Shown: positions 26,637 to 35,617, numbered from the stretch's first letter. The stretch: 64,000 bases of DNA from Tetragenococcus halophilus subsp. flandriensis (GCF_030161475.1 NZ_BSUG01000018.1:1-64000), one strand, 5' to 3'. A program made the numbers and translations. The notes: generated by a model not told the origin, from the letters alone.

Positions 26637-27518
26637 ATGAAGAAACTGATAAAATTTTTACTTGTTCTCTTAGGAGTTGTTCTACTTGTCACGCTAGGGT
26701 TTTGGGCCTTCAATTCTATGACTTCTGAACAAGAGGAAGTAGAAGAAACGCCAAGTTCGTCAAGCCAGGAAGTAGCAGAAAAACCACAAAAAGAGGAGAA
26801 AAGCCTCGAAGAACAGTTAAAGAAAAAAGGCGACCAGCTGGCAGAAGAACATCCCAACTCCTTAGAATATAGGGTCTACGATTTGGATACAGAAAAAACG
26901 TATTCCTATACCAATGATGAAGAAGATAAAATCTATGAAACGGCCAGTATTGTGAAGGTCGCTGTCGCTATGTTGCTCTTCCATGAAAAAGAAGAAGCGC
27001 AAGAAGCGTTGACAGACGAGGAAGCACAACGGATGTCTGACATGATTCTAAGTAGTGATAATGAAGCGACGACGGCCCTCTTAAATGAGTCATTAGGTGG
27101 CTTTGAATCCTTACAAATGATTTTTGATGATTTGGATATGAATAATACCACGGTGAATTTAGGCAATTGGGGAAATAGTACAACGACGGCCAAGGACCAA
27201 ATGAAACTGTTGAAAGAATTATATCTCCCTTCGGACTATATTACAGAAGACTCACAAGATGATATCATTGATTTAATGACACAAATCGATGAGGATCAAA
27301 GTTGGGGTGTGTACGCCGGTTCCGATGATGTTTCCTTTAAAAACGGCTGGCTAACCGATGGTGTAAGCGGCGTATGGATTGTCACAAGTATCGGAAAAGT
27401 GACCCAAGGCGATAAAAGCTATCTTGCCGTTGCACTCTCTGATGAAAATGAAACCGAAGAAGCAGGCAGACAAGTGATTGAAGAACTAGTGAAGACAACT
27501 AGTGATTATTTGTTGTAA
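26637..27518 (+). CDS. membrane-anchored class A beta-lactamase-fold serine hydrolase
   Basis: About 293 aa: an N-terminal membrane anchor (4-24), a Ser/Glu-rich linker to about 75, then a penicillin-recognising domain. The catalytic triad motifs are present as SIVK (SxxK), SDNEA (SDN) and KNG in place of KTG. The Glu of the omega loop is not obvious. Such enterococcal/lactobacillar proteins are usually not strong beta-lactamases and may act on the cell wall. The start is either ATG 26637 or ATG 26622; both have poor ribosome binding sites. Confidence 0.8.
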   Translation: MKKLIKFLLVLLGVVLLVTLGFWAFNSMTSEQEEVEETPSSSSQEVAEKPQKEEKSLEEQLKKKGDQLAEEHPNSLEYRVYDLDTEKTYSYTNDEEDKIYETASIVKVAVAMLLFHEKEEAQEALTDEEAQRMSDMILSSDNEATTALLNESLGGFESLQMIFDDLDMNNTTVNLGNWGNSTTTAKDQMKLLKELYLPSDYITEDSQDDIIDLMTQIDEDQSWGVYAGSDDVSFKNGWLTDGVSGVWIVTSIGKVTQGDKSYLAVALSDENETEEAGRQVIEELVKTTSDYLL

Positions 27519-27605
27519 ATTGGCTTCTAAATTAATTACAATTTTATATTTTGTTTTCTTTTTGTGAAAAGAGTTGTCTGATAAAACCAGTAAATAAAAT
27601 TAATG

Positions 27606-27649
27606 AAAAACGCTTGGAAGTGGCCTTTAACACCTTCAAGCGTTTTTTA
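27606..27649 (+). terminator. Rho-independent terminator
   Basis: AAAACGCTTG pairs with CAAGCGTTTT around a partly paired middle and is followed by six T. Confidence 0.82.
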
Positions 27650-27863
27650 TGAATTTAAATTTAGTTCGGTTTTGAAGTAGTAAGCACAGAGGTGACTATA
27701 GCATTGAAATGTATCGTTAGTAACAACTTTTTTACCATCTAGTGCCAAGAAACTTACCACTCATTTAGTAGAGAAGTTCATTAGCTAAAGTGTAAGAGAT
27801 AGTCACTAGTAGGAAAAATAAAATAACAGCTTCCAATCTAACAAATGATAACTAATTAACAAA

Positions 27864-28154
27864 TTAAACAAAGCTAAAGACCAGTTGTTTATCAACAGCA
27901 TTTACTATTTGTTCAAGTGTTTTAATTGTTGGATTGGCATTACCATTCTCAATTTTAGCAATCATTGACTGGGGTTTATTGACTACTTGTGCAAATTCTT
28001 CTTGGGTAAGGTCTAAAGAAGTTCGTAGTTCCATAACAGCTACTGCATAATCTAATTTCTTTTCTTCTTTTTCCATCATTTTTGAAAGTTCAGGATTATT
28101 TTTCTTTTCTTTTTCAAGATAGTCAGAAAACTTGATTGTGTTTGTTTTAGTCAT
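27864..28154 (-). CDS. higA: HigA-type XRE antitoxin, apparently orphaned
   Basis: About 96 aa with a C-terminal HTH_3 domain: 'LRTSLDLTQEEFAQVVNKPQSMIAKIENGNANPTIKTLEQI'. The N-terminal Lys/Glu-rich helix is typical of HigA proteins encoded after a RelE-fold HigB toxin. The ATG at 28154 overlaps the stop of a toxin remnant by ATGACTAA, the usual operon junction. It probably still represses its own promoter. Confidence 0.82.
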   Translation of the reverse strand: MTKTNTIKFSDYLEKEKKNNPELSKMMEKEEKKLDYAVAVMELRTSLDLTQEEFAQVVNKPQSMIAKIENGNANPTIKTLEQIVNAVDKQLVFSFV

Positions 28155-28265
28155 TAGTAACACCTTTCGTATACATTTTCTTTAAGTTTTTGGCATGCTT
28201 TATCTCTTTTTTAGGTGTTTTCTGCTCCTTTTTAGTAAATCCATGATATATTTCGACTTTCAGTG
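28147..28265 (-). pseudogene. higB: C-terminal remnant of a HigB/RelE-like toxin
   Basis: On the minus strand, a frame ending at 28147 reads EIYHGFTKKEQKTPKKEIKH followed by AKNLKKMYTKGVTND. The 'HGFTKKxQKTPKxEIxxA' pattern is the conserved C-terminal end of HigB toxins. The N-terminal two thirds (about 70 residues) are absent upstream in all frames I checked, so the toxin is inactive. Confidence 0.7.
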
Positions 28266-28369
28266 CCAGTTGGCATGTAGTTACTGACTTTTTTTAGAAT
28301 GTGTCTACTTTAACAACAGTTATTACAGGAAAGCTAGTGAAGTATGAATTTGCTTTCAATTTTATATAA

Positions 28370-28822
28370 CTAATTATTCTGTAGATCATATTCCATTATT
28401 ATTCCATCTTTTGATTTTACAAAACCATTACTTTTATAAAATTTAGCTGCTCGCTCTCCACCTGTGATAAGGAAAATACTATTGATCTCATCATTTTTCA
28501 TTATATCAGAAACAAAATTTAAGATTTTTTTGCCAACGCCCTTTCCTTGGCAATTAGGAGTTACATTAATTTCATCAATACAAAATTGACTCCAATTACT
28601 AAAGTAATAGTCAATCCTACCTAAGCACATTGCAATAACTTTATCATTTTTTTCGACTACATATCCTCTAGCATTAAAACCACTCATTGTAGCTTCAATT
28701 CTAAGTAGTGCTTCTTTCTTCGTCCACATATTATTCCAAGGTTCTCCACTATATGCTGCCACTAAGTTTTCAGCACAGTTAGCAAAATCTTCGTTTTTAA
28801 TTTCTCTAAAATTTAAATTCAT
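28370..28822 (-). CDS. GNAT family N-acetyltransferase
   Basis: This 150-aa protein has the acetyl-CoA-binding motif A in INVTPNCQGKGVGKKIL (QxxGxG) near residue 90 and the later FYKSNGF. It is cytoplasmic with an unknown acceptor. The ATG at 28822 follows an AGAGGAG. Neighbours on the same strand are separated, so it is probably a single-gene unit. Confidence 0.85.
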   Translation of the reverse strand: MNLNFREIKNEDFANCAENLVAAYSGEPWNNMWTKKEALLRIEATMSGFNARGYVVEKNDKVIAMCLGRIDYYFSNWSQFCIDEINVTPNCQGKGVGKKILNFVSDIMKNDEINSIFLITGGERAAKFYKSNGFVKSKDGIIMEYDLQNN

Positions 28823-28888
28823 ATTTGTATCTCCTCTGTATTTAATTTTTTATATTATCGATTAAAGTCTACATTAGTTGTTGATAAT

Positions 28889-29317
28889 TTAAATGTCACT
28901 GTCTTCCGATTGCTTTTTTCGTAAATAGTAAATATAAATTGTAGGCACAAGACCACTGATAAATATTATTCCACCCATAATTAATCCATTATACATATTA
29001 AAGCCGTCAGGAATTGATACAAAAATCCCAATTACAATAGAAACAAGCGTTAAGATTAAAATTGAAATATTAAGCCCTCTTTTAGGTGATTTTGTAACAG
29101 TTTCGTTATCTACACTAATACTCATATTTAAATATGTAGACGTTATGACGGCTACCAATAAAACAATCCATAGGGGATTTTCTGTCATGCCATTCACGCC
29201 TTTTGTAACTAGGTCATAAGCTAAAATTGCAAAGATACCAATTGTCTGAATGATATATACAATACGAATATTATTTAAATTTTCATATTGCAAACGTTCA
29301 TCTTTAATTTTTTTCAT
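28889..29317 (-). CDS. four-helix membrane protein paired with an XRE regulator
   Basis: This 142-aa protein has four hydrophobic segments (about 18-38, 48-66, 82-102, 112-130) and charged ends. Such genes commonly follow a small XRE regulator in Firmicutes; the function of the pair is unknown. Its ATG overlaps the regulator stop, so both are translated from one message. Confidence 0.75.
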   Translation of the reverse strand: MKKIKDERLQYENLNNIRIVYIIQTIGIFAILAYDLVTKGVNGMTENPLWIVLLVAVITSTYLNMSISVDNETVTKSPKRGLNISILILTLVSIVIGIFVSIPDGFNMYNGLIMGGIIFISGLVPTIYIYYLRKKQSEDSDI

Positions 29318-29523
29318 TATTTTTCATTCTCCTTTTCTACCCAAAATAGTTCATCCAATGATTTATTTACAGCATAGCAAATCTCTAAGCATAATTTTAA
29401 TGTGGGATTGTACTTGCCCTTTTCAATCAAACTAATAGTTTGCCGAGTAACACCAACCTTTTCTGCTAATTGTTGCTGTGTTAAGTCAACTTGAGCACGA
29501 GCTATTTTCACTTTATTGACCAT
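29317..29523 (-). CDS. small XRE family transcriptional regulator
   Basis: This 68-aa protein is nearly all HTH: ARAQVDLTQQQLAEKVGVTRQTISLIEKGKYNPTLKL, the YozG/Cro type. It starts at ATG behind GAGGTGG and overlaps the membrane protein gene by one base. It likely represses its own operon from a site in the upstream TATARATTACAT repeats. Confidence 0.85.
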   Translation of the reverse strand: MVNKVKIARAQVDLTQQQLAEKVGVTRQTISLIEKGKYNPTLKLCLEICYAVNKSLDELFWVEKENEK

Positions 29524-29543
29524 TTGTATTAACCACCTCGATA

Positions 29544-29588
29544 TAAATGTAACATATAAATTACATTTTTCAATATATAGATTACATA
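29544..29588 (-). promoter_or_regulatory. putative operator repeats for the small XRE regulator
   Basis: Two direct copies of ATATA(A/G)ATTACAT lie just upstream of the regulator gene, and the first also forms the dyad ATGTAAC/ATTACAT. This arrangement suits autorepression by a dimeric XRE protein. Confidence 0.4.
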
Positions 29589-29737
29589 AAGTATAAAATT
29601 AGCTAATAAGTTTTAAGTCTGATTCAAAAAATTTATCTCCCATCAGTAATTTTTTTGAACTCAAGTTTATTTTCAGTTTGGGTGAGAATACTTTTACTGT
29701 TAAACTAAAATAGAAAAGGATGAAAAAAGATAAATAT

Positions 29738-29769
29738 TGACGTACAACCATCTTGACGTACAACCATCT
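29738..29769. repeat. exact 16-bp tandem duplication
   Basis: TTGACGTACAACCATC occurs twice back to back, 21 bp before the ABC ATPase gene. The unit begins with a -35-like TTGACG. Confidence 0.9.
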
Positions 29770-29789
29770 TAAAGAAAGTTGAATTTACG

Positions 29790-30428
29790 ATGCTTATTAA
29801 AAATATTATTCATAATTATAATAATTTCAAATTAGATATTAAAGATATTTCGATTGAAGAAAATAAAGTTATCGGGCTTGTCGGTGAAAATGGTTCTGGA
29901 AAGACTACCTTCATGGATATTTTGTCACAAATGATCGTAGCAAATGGTTCTTTTGAGGTAGAGGGCTATCAGCAAGATGAAATTCTTTATATCCCCTCGG
30001 ATGTAGTTCCGTACGAATTTCTAAAAGTAAAAGAATTTTGCGATATTGTAATAAATTATTCAGCCTCGAACCGCACAAGGGACGAAGTTATGGAAGATTT
30101 AGGACTAACAGATAAAAGTGATACCAAAATTTCGCAATTATCACAAGGTATGAAAAAGAAATTAACATTAATTAACTTGTTTTTAGATAAGTATTCGTTG
30201 GTGATACTTGATGAACCTTTTAATAGCGTTGATCTTAAGTATTCCTACCAAATTAAAGAAATCATTTTAAAATTAAGGGAAAGTAGTACTGTTTTGATAT
30301 CTTCACATATTATCGACAGCTTAGTAGATATTTGTGACGAATTTATTTACTTAGAAGATGGAACTGTCAAGAAAACATTTGATAATTCGGGAAATAAAGA
30401 GGAGTTGGAGGCTGAATTGTTTGATTGA
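29790..30428 (+). CDS. ABC transporter ATP-binding protein
   Basis: This 212-aa protein has Walker A GENGSGKTT near residue 34, signature LSQGMKKKL, Walker B LVILDEPFNSVD and an H-loop SSHI. It is the short single-domain type found with two-subunit membrane exporters of the CcmA/bacitracin group. The next two genes overlap it and each other and encode membrane proteins. The start ATG lacks a strong ribosome binding site (AAAGAAAG). Confidence 0.85.
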   Translation: MLIKNIIHNYNNFKLDIKDISIEENKVIGLVGENGSGKTTFMDILSQMIVANGSFEVEGYQQDEILYIPSDVVPYEFLKVKEFCDIVINYSASNRTRDEVMEDLGLTDKSDTKISQLSQGMKKKLTLINLFLDKYSLVILDEPFNSVDLKYSYQIKEIILKLRESSTVLISSHIIDSLVDICDEFIYLEDGTVKKTFDNSGNKEELEAELFD

Positions 30429-31074
30429 AGCGTTAAAAATTGATTTTACCTTATTTCGTAGACAGATGAATCTATATGACTTAGGCAGTATTATTCCCTT
30501 TGTTGGGGTTCTTTCTATCTTATTTTTGGGATTTAAGTATCTTATTGGCCTTACGCCTAACCCTTTTGCAGCAACAGAGTTATTCGCTTTAGGACTCGCT
30601 TTTTTAGGAGGATTTAAAGTTCATTCAGAAACGATTTCTTCCAAGCAAGTGAAGATGATCACCTTTTTTCCACACTTAAAAACAAAAGATGTTAAAAGAT
30701 ATTTCCTTTATAAGAAGCCGTTTTTTGTTTATTTTTTTACCTTTTATCTACTCTTTCCTCCTAGATTTACTCAAGAGTTGTTATTGGCTTCTTTTTTCTT
30801 CCTTTCGGTTATTATGCTTATGATGTTTGTCAATACACTAAGTTATAGATTTTTACCCAGTGAGGCATGGGCCAATAATATCTATTTAGGTCTTCGTATA
30901 GGGTATTTCATCGTTTTTGCAGGTTATTTGTTTGTTGACTTTTTAGATTTTGATTTAAAAAATTTTGTAGTGAGTTTAGATTTATGGTATTTGGTATTAA
31001 TAGGCATTGCATTTTCTATTATCAATTTATTCATTTTACCGTATCCAAATAAGAAAGAGAGCCAAGATGACTAA
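30421..31074 (+). CDS. ABC-associated membrane protein (probable permease)
   Basis: About 217 aa with five to six hydrophobic segments (for example SIIPFVGVLSILFLGFKYLI). There is no sequence family I recognise, but position and topology suggest the membrane partner of the preceding ATPase. The frame opens at TTG 30421 behind GGAGG, overlapping the ATPase stop. Longer in-frame starts lie inside the ATPase gene without a site. Confidence 0.65.
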   Translation: MIEALKIDFTLFRRQMNLYDLGSIIPFVGVLSILFLGFKYLIGLTPNPFAATELFALGLAFLGGFKVHSETISSKQVKMITFFPHLKTKDVKRYFLYKKPFFVYFFTFYLLFPPRFTQELLLASFFFLSVIMLMMFVNTLSYRFLPSEAWANNIYLGLRIGYFIVFAGYLFVDFLDFDLKNFVVSLDLWYLVLIGIAFSIINLFILPYPNKKESQDD

Positions 31075-31570
31075 GCTAATATTTTATTTTTTACTTCGAC
31101 ATAATATAAAATATGAGATTATTATATTACTATTCATTGGGGGTTATTCGTCCCTTCAAAATACTCAATCCCAATTTGTCTTGTCATTTTCCATAACGAT
31201 GTTAAGTATTTTATTTATCGTATACTTTCACATTCTTGCACGCCAGAGGGGAAGAGTCCCACTTCTTTATACTGGTAGGGCGATAAAAAAGGTTAAAAAA
31301 GATATTATTAAAGCTATCGTGATTTTATCGGTGTTTTTCTTGTTTATTTCATTATTCGTTGATATCTTCCTGTGGCGTAATTTATATTTAGTGATTCAAT
31401 ACTTTTTAACAATATGTATTTTCATTATTGCTACATTAATAATGCCTATTAATTTTGAAAAAAGACAACAACATAACCCACAAGTTGTTAGATTTTCTGA
31501 AGGGCTTCGAGTACTGGGGGTTGCATTCGTTCTATTTATAATAATGCAAGTCTTCTTCTTTTTAATTTAA
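31067..31570 (+). CDS. second ABC-associated membrane protein
   Basis: About 167 aa with four hydrophobic segments, starting MTKLIFYFLLRHNIKYEIII. The ATG at 31067 overlaps the preceding stop by ATGACTAA. Together with 29790-31074 it forms a three-gene exporter-like operon of unknown substrate. Confidence 0.65.
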   Translation: MTKLIFYFLLRHNIKYEIIILLFIGGYSSLQNTQSQFVLSFSITMLSILFIVYFHILARQRGRVPLLYTGRAIKKVKKDIIKAIVILSVFFLFISLFVDIFLWRNLYLVIQYFLTICIFIIATLIMPINFEKRQQHNPQVVRFSEGLRVLGVAFVLFIIMQVFFFLI

Positions 31571-31621
31571 GTAAATGGTTTTAACAGAGTTATCGACTGG
31601 TTTTCAGGAGGAGGGATAACA

Positions 31622-31717
31622 GTGGAGAGTAAAGATAAAAAAAGCGGAATGAAATATGTTGCGATTTTTATTATAGGACTTCTTGTTGGGGTAATTTTAA
31701 GAAGTATTTTTGCTTAA
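31622..31717 (+). CDS. 31-aa single-span membrane peptide
   Basis: GTG at 31622 follows an excellent AGGAGGAGGG and opens 31 codons (MESKDKKSGMKYVAIFIIGL and 11 more). A charged N-terminus and one hydrophobic helix ending in LRSIFA are seen. It lies 51 bp after the ABC membrane gene on the same strand and is probably in that operon. Function is unknown; a small accessory subunit is one possibility. Confidence 0.6.
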   Translation: MESKDKKSGMKYVAIFIIGLLVGVILRSIFA

Positions 31718-31824
31718 GTAAAATAATTATCTCTTTGAGTATGAAATATCTATTTTCCAAAGATTTACCTATAGAAATTTTATCTGTAAACTATGATATA
31801 CTTAGTTAGAAGGGTGTGAAAAAG

Positions 31825-32760
31825 ATGAAAAAAGTTTATGTGTTGTTATTTGGTGCGTTACTATTAACTGCTTGTTCACAAAATGAAACCGAAACCAATT
31901 CAGTAGCTGAATCTTCCGATACAGTTGAAACGACTACTCAAACTTCGGAAAGTTCTAGTTCTGAACAAAGCAGTGAAACATCTACTCAATCTACAGAAGA
32001 ATCGACTGAAGAAAGCAGTAGTGAAGAAGATGAAGAAGACTATGCCGTAGATCTTGATGATTTCTATCAAGGAGAAGATCCAGCGGGCAAACCGAACTAT
32101 CATCAAAAGTTTGCTACTAGTCAAGATGATCTACCGCCGGGTATTAATGTAAACACAAATGCTGTGAACGACTCTGGAAAAGAGCTCTCTGTTCGTTTAC
32201 CTGAAGGGGAAAGCGAACGTTCGATTTACTCGGTTTCTACGACAGCAGTTCCAACCAAAGAAATAACGCTTACTGGAGACAATGGTGAAAAGCGAGAGGT
32301 TAAGGTAAATACAGAAGTGGAAATTGAAAAGTATGAAGATCATGACGATCCGCTACAAATAGATGGGGACGATTATTATCTTTTCTACAACGATGAAGGT
32401 ACGATGTCTCTAGCAACTAGAAACTTTAACGAAAATCCAGGAGAAGAAGATTTAGATAATAAAAATATGGTAGAGTATGTACAAGATGAACCATCTACTG
32501 CAGAAGATACAACAGAGGAATCTTCAGAGGATAACTCGGAAGAAGATGAAGCAAAAGCAGAAGAGTATCATGATGCTATTAGCGATGCATGGCAAGAGCA
32601 ACAAGATTATATTGACTCTCTTGAGGACCCTAAAGAAAAACAATCTGTGCAAACACCTGAATCTGCAGCAAATATGGAAGCACGCAGATTAGAAATGGAA
32701 AATTCTGATGATACCGAAATAATAAACGAAAGTTTGAAAAAAGTACTTAATGGCGAGTGA
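31825..32760 (+). CDS. acidic lipoprotein of unknown function
   Basis: About 311 aa. The signal peptide MKKVYVLLFGALLLTACSQ has a lipobox (LTAC). A Ser/Thr/Glu-rich linker runs to about residue 70, then a soluble acidic domain ('VRLPEGESERSIYSVSTTAVPTKEITL'), a second acidic low-complexity stretch and a helical C-terminus. I recognise no family. It sits among other surface lipoproteins with the same linker type. ATG 31825 is preferred over 31816 because AAGGGTG is at the right distance. Confidence 0.75.
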   Translation: MKKVYVLLFGALLLTACSQNETETNSVAESSDTVETTTQTSESSSSEQSSETSTQSTEESTEESSSEEDEEDYAVDLDDFYQGEDPAGKPNYHQKFATSQDDLPPGINVNTNAVNDSGKELSVRLPEGESERSIYSVSTTAVPTKEITLTGDNGEKREVKVNTEVEIEKYEDHDDPLQIDGDDYYLFYNDEGTMSLATRNFNENPGEEDLDNKNMVEYVQDEPSTAEDTTEESSEDNSEEDEAKAEEYHDAISDAWQEQQDYIDSLEDPKEKQSVQTPESAANMEARRLEMENSDDTEIINESLKKVLNGE

Positions 32761-32845
32761 CAGATCAAAAGTGGGACGTCATGTTAGATTGGTATTGCTA
32801 ATAAATTTGAAAAGAAAATATGATACATGAAAGAAGTGAGAAAAA

Positions 32846-33637
32846 ATGTACGGAAAGTACAGCCGAGGTTATATTGAGGACGCATTGATTCGTTTTGCTT
32901 ACCATTCCACAGGGATTGAGGGCAACACGCTGTCTTTGGATGATACTCGTATGATTTTACAATATGGCGGTTTACCTAGTGAACAAGGGCACAGTTTGCG
33001 TGAAGTCTACGAAGTTGAAAACCACAGACAAGCTTTTGATTATATCTTTCAAGAAGCTAAAGACAAGCAGCCTTTTTCCCCTTTATTGATACGTAATATC
33101 CATCGTTTATTAACCGATCATATTTTAGTCGACAGTGGACAATACAAGACCGTTCCTAATTACATTCTTGGCACAGATTTTCAAATCACAGAACCTTTTG
33201 AAGTTCCCGTAAAAATGCAAGAGTGGTGTGATAACCTAAATCAAGCGTTTCAGCAAGCTAACACTTTTGATGAAAAATTAACAGCGCTCATGGATAGTCA
33301 TATAGCGTTCGAACGTATTCATCCTTTTAGTGACGGCAACGGTCGAACAGGTCGTATGTTAATCAATTATGGTTTGGTTTTGGAACAAGCCCCTTTGCTT
33401 GTAATTGAACGAAATGATCGTAATCAATATATTCAGTTTGAAAACAATAGAGACGTTCAAGGCTTGGTAGGTTACGCCAAAGAAAAATTATCTAGCGAGC
33501 AAGAACGTATGGAAAATTTTTATAAAACGTCTGAAAAACAAGAACAGTTTGAAAAAGAACAATGGAAAAAAATCGACAATGGAGAACTAAAAACGCCAAA
33601 ATCTTTTTCTAAAAATAACAATTTAAACAAAGAATAA
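32846..33637 (+). CDS. Fic domain protein with N-terminal inhibitory motif (class II)
   Basis: This 263-aa protein has the Fic motif HPFSDGNGRTGRM (His at about residue 155) complete with catalytic His and both Arg, indicating an active AMP-transfer fold. Near the N-terminus, YHSTGIEGNTLSL matches the (S/T)xxxE(G/N) inhibitory helix, with Glu able to block ATP gamma-phosphate binding. The target is unknown. No toxin-antitoxin partner is needed in this class. The start ATG has only a weak GTGAG site. Confidence 0.88.
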   Translation: MYGKYSRGYIEDALIRFAYHSTGIEGNTLSLDDTRMILQYGGLPSEQGHSLREVYEVENHRQAFDYIFQEAKDKQPFSPLLIRNIHRLLTDHILVDSGQYKTVPNYILGTDFQITEPFEVPVKMQEWCDNLNQAFQQANTFDEKLTALMDSHIAFERIHPFSDGNGRTGRMLINYGLVLEQAPLLVIERNDRNQYIQFENNRDVQGLVGYAKEKLSSEQERMENFYKTSEKQEQFEKEQWKKIDNGELKTPKSFSKNNNLNKE

Positions 33638-33765
33638 TAAGAAAGCATCAACAAATCATTTCAAAGAACAAAATATAATTACGAAATAGTCTTATAAAAA
33701 TAGAAGCAGAAAATCAGTTCGCTGAATTTTTCTACTCCTATTTTCTATTGATATTAGAAAGCGCT

Positions 33766-33779
33766 AACAAAAAAGATTT
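33766..33779 (+). promoter_or_regulatory. cre-like catabolite control site
   Basis: AGAAAGCGCTAACA fits the CcpA consensus TGWAANCGNTNWCA except at the first base. It lies 18 bp before the HAD phosphatase start, where a bound CcpA could block transcription. Confidence 0.5.
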
Positions 33780-33796
33780 TTAAGGAGTTTTGATAA

Positions 33797-34447
33797 ATGA
33801 ATAAATTTAATTTACAAAAAACAACTTATATTTTTGATTTCGATGGCACATTGGCAGATACTTTACCTCTTTGTTTTGACTGTTTTAGAAAAGTTTTTAA
33901 ACAATTTAACAATGTAGAGATGACAAATAAGGAAATAGTAAAATCATTTGGTCCTTCAGAAGAAAGAATAATCGAGAAGAATTTAATAAATAAAGCAGAT
34001 GCGTCAAAGGCTATTGATACATTCTACAAATTATATTTGGAGCAACATGATTCATTTATTACCAGAAAGGAAATAGGCGGAATTCTTAACTTATTAGACA
34101 GTTTGAAAAGCAACCAAAAGAAGATAGGAATGGTGACAGGTAAAGGACGTCGCGTTTTAGAAATGTCACTTGATAAGTTAGGATTAGGAAATTACTTTGA
34201 TGCAATGATAACTGATGATGATGTTATTAATCATAAACCTGATAGTGAAGGGCTTCTTAAAGCTCTAAAAATACTGGATAGTAGTCCTGAAGAGGCAATA
34301 TTTTTTGGAGACGGTAATGCGGATATAGGCGCCGGAAAAAATGCTGGCGTGACAACAGTTGGTGTGCGTTGGTTTAGTGAAAATAGTTTTGAATTAGCAC
34401 CTGATTTTATTTCTGATAGTCCCAATGAATTTGTGCTAAGTAGTTAA
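33797..34447 (+). CDS. HAD family phosphatase (phosphoglycolate phosphatase-like)
   Basis: This 216-aa protein has motif I FDFDGTLADT at residue 13, motif II region MVTGKG and motif III/IV HKPDSEG...FFGDGNADIG, with a helical cap (about 20-85). This makes it a subfamily I hydrolase acting on small phosphate esters. The substrate is unknown. The cre-like site suggests glucose repression. The ATG follows AAGGAG. Confidence 0.85.
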   Translation: MNKFNLQKTTYIFDFDGTLADTLPLCFDCFRKVFKQFNNVEMTNKEIVKSFGPSEERIIEKNLINKADASKAIDTFYKLYLEQHDSFITRKEIGGILNLLDSLKSNQKKIGMVTGKGRRVLEMSLDKLGLGNYFDAMITDDDVINHKPDSEGLLKALKILDSSPEEAIFFGDGNADIGAGKNAGVTTVGVRWFSENSFELAPDFISDSPNEFVLSS

Positions 34448-34639
34448 AAAATTACTGGAGGATATATTTTGTGATGACTATTTTTGAGATAAATGAGCGT
34501 ATAGTACAAAAGAGTTTAGTTGGATTCATATGTGAAAAAGTATACAAATTTGTGTAACGTTTAATTAACAATATTTGAATGCGAAAATAGTAAAAGTGCA
34601 ATTATTCATTTCTTAATTTATGTATTGGAGGGGTTATTA

Positions 34640-34952
34640 TTGGCAATTATTAATGATGAAAATTTGACGCATATTTTTACTCTCTTACTTTTTTAATTTT
34701 TACCGCTTTTTTAATCAAGTTAAACGGAGGCCATTTTATTGCAGGAAGTTACTTTTTTAGAAAAATAGGCCTTACGAAACTAGATTTGATTTGCTAGAAA
34801 AAGAGATGGGCAATGCGATGGTAAAGTTTATATTTCTGGTCGTTCCTTATTTGATGGTTGTCACTTGTTTTTTATCTACAGATCTTCGTATAAAAGTTAT
34901 AGGCGTTATTATATTAGTTATTCAAGTTAGATCAAATGCATCTGTTAGTTGA
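34640..34952 (+). pseudogene. degraded small membrane protein gene (DUF3784-like)
   Basis: No long frame exists here, but joining frames gives TFLIFTAFLIKLNGGHFIAG followed by SYFFRK, then after a shift YETRFDLLEKEMGNAMVKFI and further hydrophobic residues to TGA at about 34952. The pattern of hydrophobic helix, 'FxIAG', a short charged loop and a second helix recalls DUF3784 proteins. At least two frame changes are needed. Confidence 0.5.
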
Positions 34953-35017
34953 GTTTTTAATGATAATTATTTTTTACATAGTGAGGAGCAATCGGTTGGA
35001 GTAAAAGGAATGGTCGA

Positions 35018-35425
35018 ATGGTAAAGGTAAACATTAAAGCTAGTTTCCCATACGAGATAAAGCAAGTATGGGATATTGTCAGTTCTTTTCAAGAATGTTC
35101 GTGGCGGAGTGATGTAAGTAAAACTGTATTTTTAGACGACAGTACTTTTATCGAATATACGAAAAATGGGTATGAGACTTTTTTCAATATTACTGTAATA
35201 GAGCCTTATAAGCGTATTGAATTTGAAATGGAAAATAGTAAGATGAATGGTTATTGGGTAGGCTTATTTACGCAAGGGAGTGGAAAAACGGAAATAAACT
35301 TTACAGAGAATATTCATCCTAAAAAAATTTATCTAAAACCTTTTGTTAAAACATATTTAAAAAGGCAGCAAAAAAATTACGTACGAGATTTGCGAAGCAC
35401 TTTGGAGGGATTTAGTAGAAAATGA
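35018..35425 (+). CDS. SRPBCC family protein
   Basis: This 135-aa protein begins MVKVNIKASFPYEIKQVWDIVSSFQECSWRSDV, the usual first strand and helix of START/polyketide-cyclase-like folds, and has the later EPYKRIEFEM strand. It would bind a hydrophobic ligand; function is unknown. A terminator follows at 35576. The ATG site is weak. Confidence 0.75.
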   Translation: MVKVNIKASFPYEIKQVWDIVSSFQECSWRSDVSKTVFLDDSTFIEYTKNGYETFFNITVIEPYKRIEFEMENSKMNGYWVGLFTQGSGKTEINFTENIHPKKIYLKPFVKTYLKRQQKNYVRDLRSTLEGFSRK

Positions 35426-35575
35426 AAGAAATTATGAGAAATAGCGTGTCATATTCTATGCTGGTAAGCTAACTCATCATGATATTCATAGATTCATATC
35501 ATATGTTTTTGTGACTTATGCGATAAGTTTTTTTAAAGAACTTATTTAGTTAGACAATTACAAAAATAAGGTAGA

Positions 35576-35617
35576 GACGATAGTTTGTTATGTGTACTTT
35601 CAAACTATCGTCTTTTT
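35576..35617 (+). terminator. Rho-independent terminator
   Basis: A 12-bp perfect stem, GACGATAGTTTG/CAAACTATCGTC (35576-35587 with 35601-35612), is followed by five T. Confidence 0.87.
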
